Origin: Firm-08 sp045546995
GTDB lineage: Bacteria; Bacillota; Clostridia; Oscillospirales; QAKW01
Direction of reading: 5' to 3'
Assembly: GCA_045546995.1 (NCBI GenBank)
Contig: JAZQDW010000003.1
Coordinates: forward strand, 1-13,912
Length of the DNA stretch: 13,912 nt
Shown: piece after piece, positions 12,497 to 13,912 of the stretch
Layout of the letters: every line of letters starts with the position of its first letter
Position numbering within the stretch: position 1 is the first letter of the stretch
Notes under the pieces: generated by a model
What the model saw: only the letters and a program-made list of their open reading frames with translations
Database searches by the model: none
Told to the model about the DNA's origin: nothing
Program-made: the position numbers and the translations under genes

Positions 12497-13095
12497 CTGA
12501 CGGCCTCCTTCCTCACAAACAAACTCTTGACCCATACCGTCACTTTTTTAGTTAACAGCGCCACACCCTTGCCTGCCGCCTTACAGCCGATCATCAAATA
12601 GATGGCCACACCGCCGCAAACGATGCCGGCGCCCAGCATTGCCAGCGCAGGAACACCGTTGCCCTGTAACAACATCGCCAATGCCGCCACGGCGCCGGCA
12701 GGACAGCAGGTTGCCACCGCTACCGCCACCGCCCAAACGGCGATCAACACGGACCACAATACCACGTATACGGAAAAAAGTACCGCCACCGCCGCAAGCA
12801 ACAACGATGCCCAGATGGGAAAGCCGAGGATCAGCAATACGATCTCCCACGCCTGCATCCTTCTCTTCGGACGCACCTTTTCCCGCACCAGCCTTGTCAG
12901 CGGCGTCTCGGCCAGCAACTGCGCGACCACCTCGTCCACCGTGCCCACGCACTGCACCGCCTCCGTTTCCGACGCTCCCTCTTCCATCCGATCGTCGATC
13001 ATTTCGCTGTAAAAGGCCAGTCGTTCTTCTATATCCTCCGGCGGAAACCCGGCCAGACCCTGCCGCAGACAGGCAAGAAATTCCTGCTTATTCAT
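12493..13095 (-). CDS. DUF1700 (HAAS-domain) membrane protein
   Basis: A 200-residue protein. Residues 1-65 form the acidic helical HAAS-type signalling domain (MNKQEFLACLRQGLAG, then FYSEMIDDRMEEG at 29-41 and the amphipathic GTVDEVVAQLLAE). A basic stretch REKVRPKRR (71-79) follows, then three to four membrane helices (about 83-128, 132-145, 148-170) and a basic C-tail. Two in-frame ATGs compete: 13101 is only three bases from the GGGAGG site, while 13095 is nine bases away and is preferred. It overlaps the PadR gene by eight bases and the DUF4097 gene by four. Proteins of this kind commonly sit between a PadR regulator and a DUF4097 protein in Firmicutes. Confidence 0.87.
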   Translation of the reverse strand: MNKQEFLACLRQGLAGFPPEDIEERLAFYSEMIDDRMEEGASETEAVQCVGTVDEVVAQLLAETPLTRLVREKVRPKRRMQAWEIVLLILGFPIWASLLLAAVAVLFSVYVVLWSVLIAVWAVAVAVATCCPAGAVAALAMLLQGNGVPALAMLGAGIVCGGVAIYLMIGCKAAGKGVALLTKKVTVWVKSLFVRKEAVR

Positions 13096-13408
13096 TCTCA
13101 TTATCCTCCCTGGTCACAAATCGATAAATGGACATAACTTCCTTCCATTCTGTTTGAAACGCCTCCAGCCGCGCCAGACCCGCCTCGGTAATATGATAAT
13201 ATTTGCGCAATCTGCCGCTGTGCTCGGCGGTATGCACGGTCAATAACCCGCCCGTTTCCAGCCGTTTCAAAATGGTATAAAGCGTTGATTCGGACAACGC
13301 GATATACGGCCTTACGTCCTTGATGATCTTATAGCCGTATGAATCTTCGTTTTTAATGGCCGCCAGCACGCACACGTCCAGCAGACCGCGCTTGAGCTGT
13401 ATATCCAT
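13088..13408 (-). CDS. PadR-family transcriptional regulator
   Basis: A 106-residue winged-helix repressor of the short PadR type, which binds DNA as a dimer. Seen: LKRGLLDVCVLAAIKNEDSYGYKII (5-29), LSESTLYTILKRLETGGLL (38-56) as recognition helix, the wing with GRLRKYYHITEAGLARL (65-81) and the C-terminal dimerisation helix (82-103). The ribosome binding site GGGAGG lies five to six bases before the ATG. It is the first gene of the operon with DUF1700 and DUF4097 and probably represses its own promoter, which contains two dyads. The inducing signal is not known; related PadR proteins respond to envelope-active compounds. Confidence 0.93.
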   Translation of the reverse strand: MDIQLKRGLLDVCVLAAIKNEDSYGYKIIKDVRPYIALSESTLYTILKRLETGGLLTVHTAEHSGRLRKYYHITEAGLARLEAFQTEWKEVMSIYRFVTREDNENE

Positions 13409-13423
13409 ACAATCCCTCCCGTC

Positions 13424-13461
13424 ACGATATACATCGTATCACGAAGTATGTACTTTGTCAA
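13424..13461 (-). promoter_or_regulatory. PadR operon promoter with operator-like dyads
   Basis: On the minus strand, a perfect TTGACA (13456-13461) and TACGAT (13433-13438) are 17 bp apart. Inside the spacer is the palindrome AAGTATGTACTT (13444-13455), and ACGAT-atac-ATCGT (13424-13437) overlaps the -10. Both would block polymerase if bound by PadR (inference). Confidence 0.65.
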
Positions 13462-13470
13462 GCCCGAAAT

Positions 13471-13506
13471 TTTAAAAGGGAGATGCCCTTGCATCTCCCT
13501 TTTAAA
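13471..13506. terminator. Strong bidirectional hairpin terminator
   Basis: TTTAAAAGGGAGATGC (13471-13486) pairs perfectly over 16 bp with GCATCTCCCTTTTAAA (13491-13506) around a CCTT loop. It isolates the PadR operon from transcription arriving from the right. No gene ending next to it is visible in the window. Confidence 0.75.
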
Positions 13507-13567
13507 TACGCGCTCGCGTCGTTTTTCCGATCTGATTCAGTTTGTATTTTCAATGATATTCCCTAAA

Positions 13568-13709
13568 CGGTTTGATGATAAACCGCCACCGCAAAGGGCG
13601 GGAAATTCCTTTTTGACCGTAAAGCAAATTTGCTTTACACAAAAACCGATGCCGTTTATCAATCAATATCCCCCGCATAGCGGAGGTATTTCATTTTCGG
13701 GCATAGCCC
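13568..13709. repeat. Short hairpin cluster in a gene-free stretch
   Basis: The region 13509-13800 has no gene I can support. It holds small stems: CGGTTT-gatgat-AAACCG (13568-13585), the perfect palindrome GTAAAGCAAA / TTTGCTTTAC (13619-13638), CCGC-ata-GCGG (13673-13683) and GGGC-ata-GCCC (13699-13709). The last two share an ATA loop. It is a third hairpin-rich intergenic zone, resembling those at 238-387 and 3902-4113 in kind but not in spacer sequence. Confidence 0.45.
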
Positions 13710-13800
13710 TAATACTACTGGCAGCACCGGGGTGTGCTTTTTATTGGCCTGCCAGCCGTGCATTGATTACTAGCTGCCCATAAATGGGATGCACAGCCTG

Positions 13801-13878
13801 CCTTGGCTCCCTCTGACGAGGGAGCTGTCCGAGCGTCAGCGAGGACTGAGGGAGAGATAACGAAACTTCCCATTCTGC
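13801..13878. repeat. 78-bp intergenic repeat, copy B
   Basis: Identical to 76-153 and in the same orientation, including the GCTCCCTC-tgac-GAGGGAGC hairpin and one GGGAGAGATAACGAAA motif (13850-13865). The flanks differ from copy A after CATTCTGC. The two copies lie about 13.7 kb apart and bracket every gene in the window. Confidence 0.85.
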
Positions 13879-13912
13879 TCCTATCCTCTCTCCCTCGGGC
13901 GGCGAGGCACAA

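Noticed and set aside
12639..13127. Proline-rich plus-strand frame in the DUF1700 region
   Set aside because: Extreme Pro/Arg content is an artefact of reading an Ala/Val/Gly-rich membrane protein gene backwards.
13448..13783. Plus-strand frame of 111 codons after the PadR promoter
   Set aside because: It runs straight through the PadR operon -35 and the 16-bp terminator hairpin, has no ribosome binding site and shows no protein-like motif.

Overview
The window looks like a chromosomal segment of a gut-type Clostridia, most likely Oscillospiraceae/Ruminococcaceae. The basis is GC-rich Firmicutes-style genes with strong GGAGG ribosome binding sites, consensus sigma-A promoters, the PadR/DUF1700/DUF4097 trio, a CTCCCTCTGACGAGGGAG-type intergenic repeat, and arrays of tiny hairpins between genes. 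The taxonomy is inference. No rRNA, tRNA, CRISPR, phage module or transposase gene was found.

Layout. 1-512 is a non-coding repeat and hairpin zone. 513-1235 (+) is a metallo-beta-lactamase-fold hydrolase with its own terminator. 1412-3865 (+) is a membrane-anchored zinc-ribbon protein whose exported part appears to hold a caspase-like (CHAT-type) His/Cys protease domain; it is the most unusual protein here. 3866-4276 is a structured intergenic region with mirrored hairpins. 4277-4783 (-) is a YgjV-like membrane protein. 4870-7137 (-) is a two-gene unit, alanine dehydrogenase family followed by a CapA-like metallophosphatase. A LysR regulator (7251-8135, +) is divergent from it, and the two promoters share -35 base pairs. 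8207-8743 (-) is a GNAT acetyltransferase.

8801-9153 is a 353-bp MITE-like element with 24-bp terminal inverted repeats. 9175-11299 (-) is an operon of a nitrilase-superfamily amidohydrolase followed by a GH39-like glycoside hydrolase. Its leader contains a short remnant of a second GH39-type gene tail (11373-11424) lying between a consensus promoter and the nitrilase. 11531-13408 (-) is the overlapping operon PadR, DUF1700, DUF4097, probably an envelope-sensing or membrane-associated module. 13409-13912 is non-coding and ends with a second, identical copy of the 78-bp repeat found at 76-153.

How the genes work together: three units look like functional partnerships, namely ald-capA with the divergent LysR, nitrilase-GH39, and PadR-DUF1700-DUF4097. 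The other genes look monocistronic. Functions are assigned from motifs read by eye; no database search was made.
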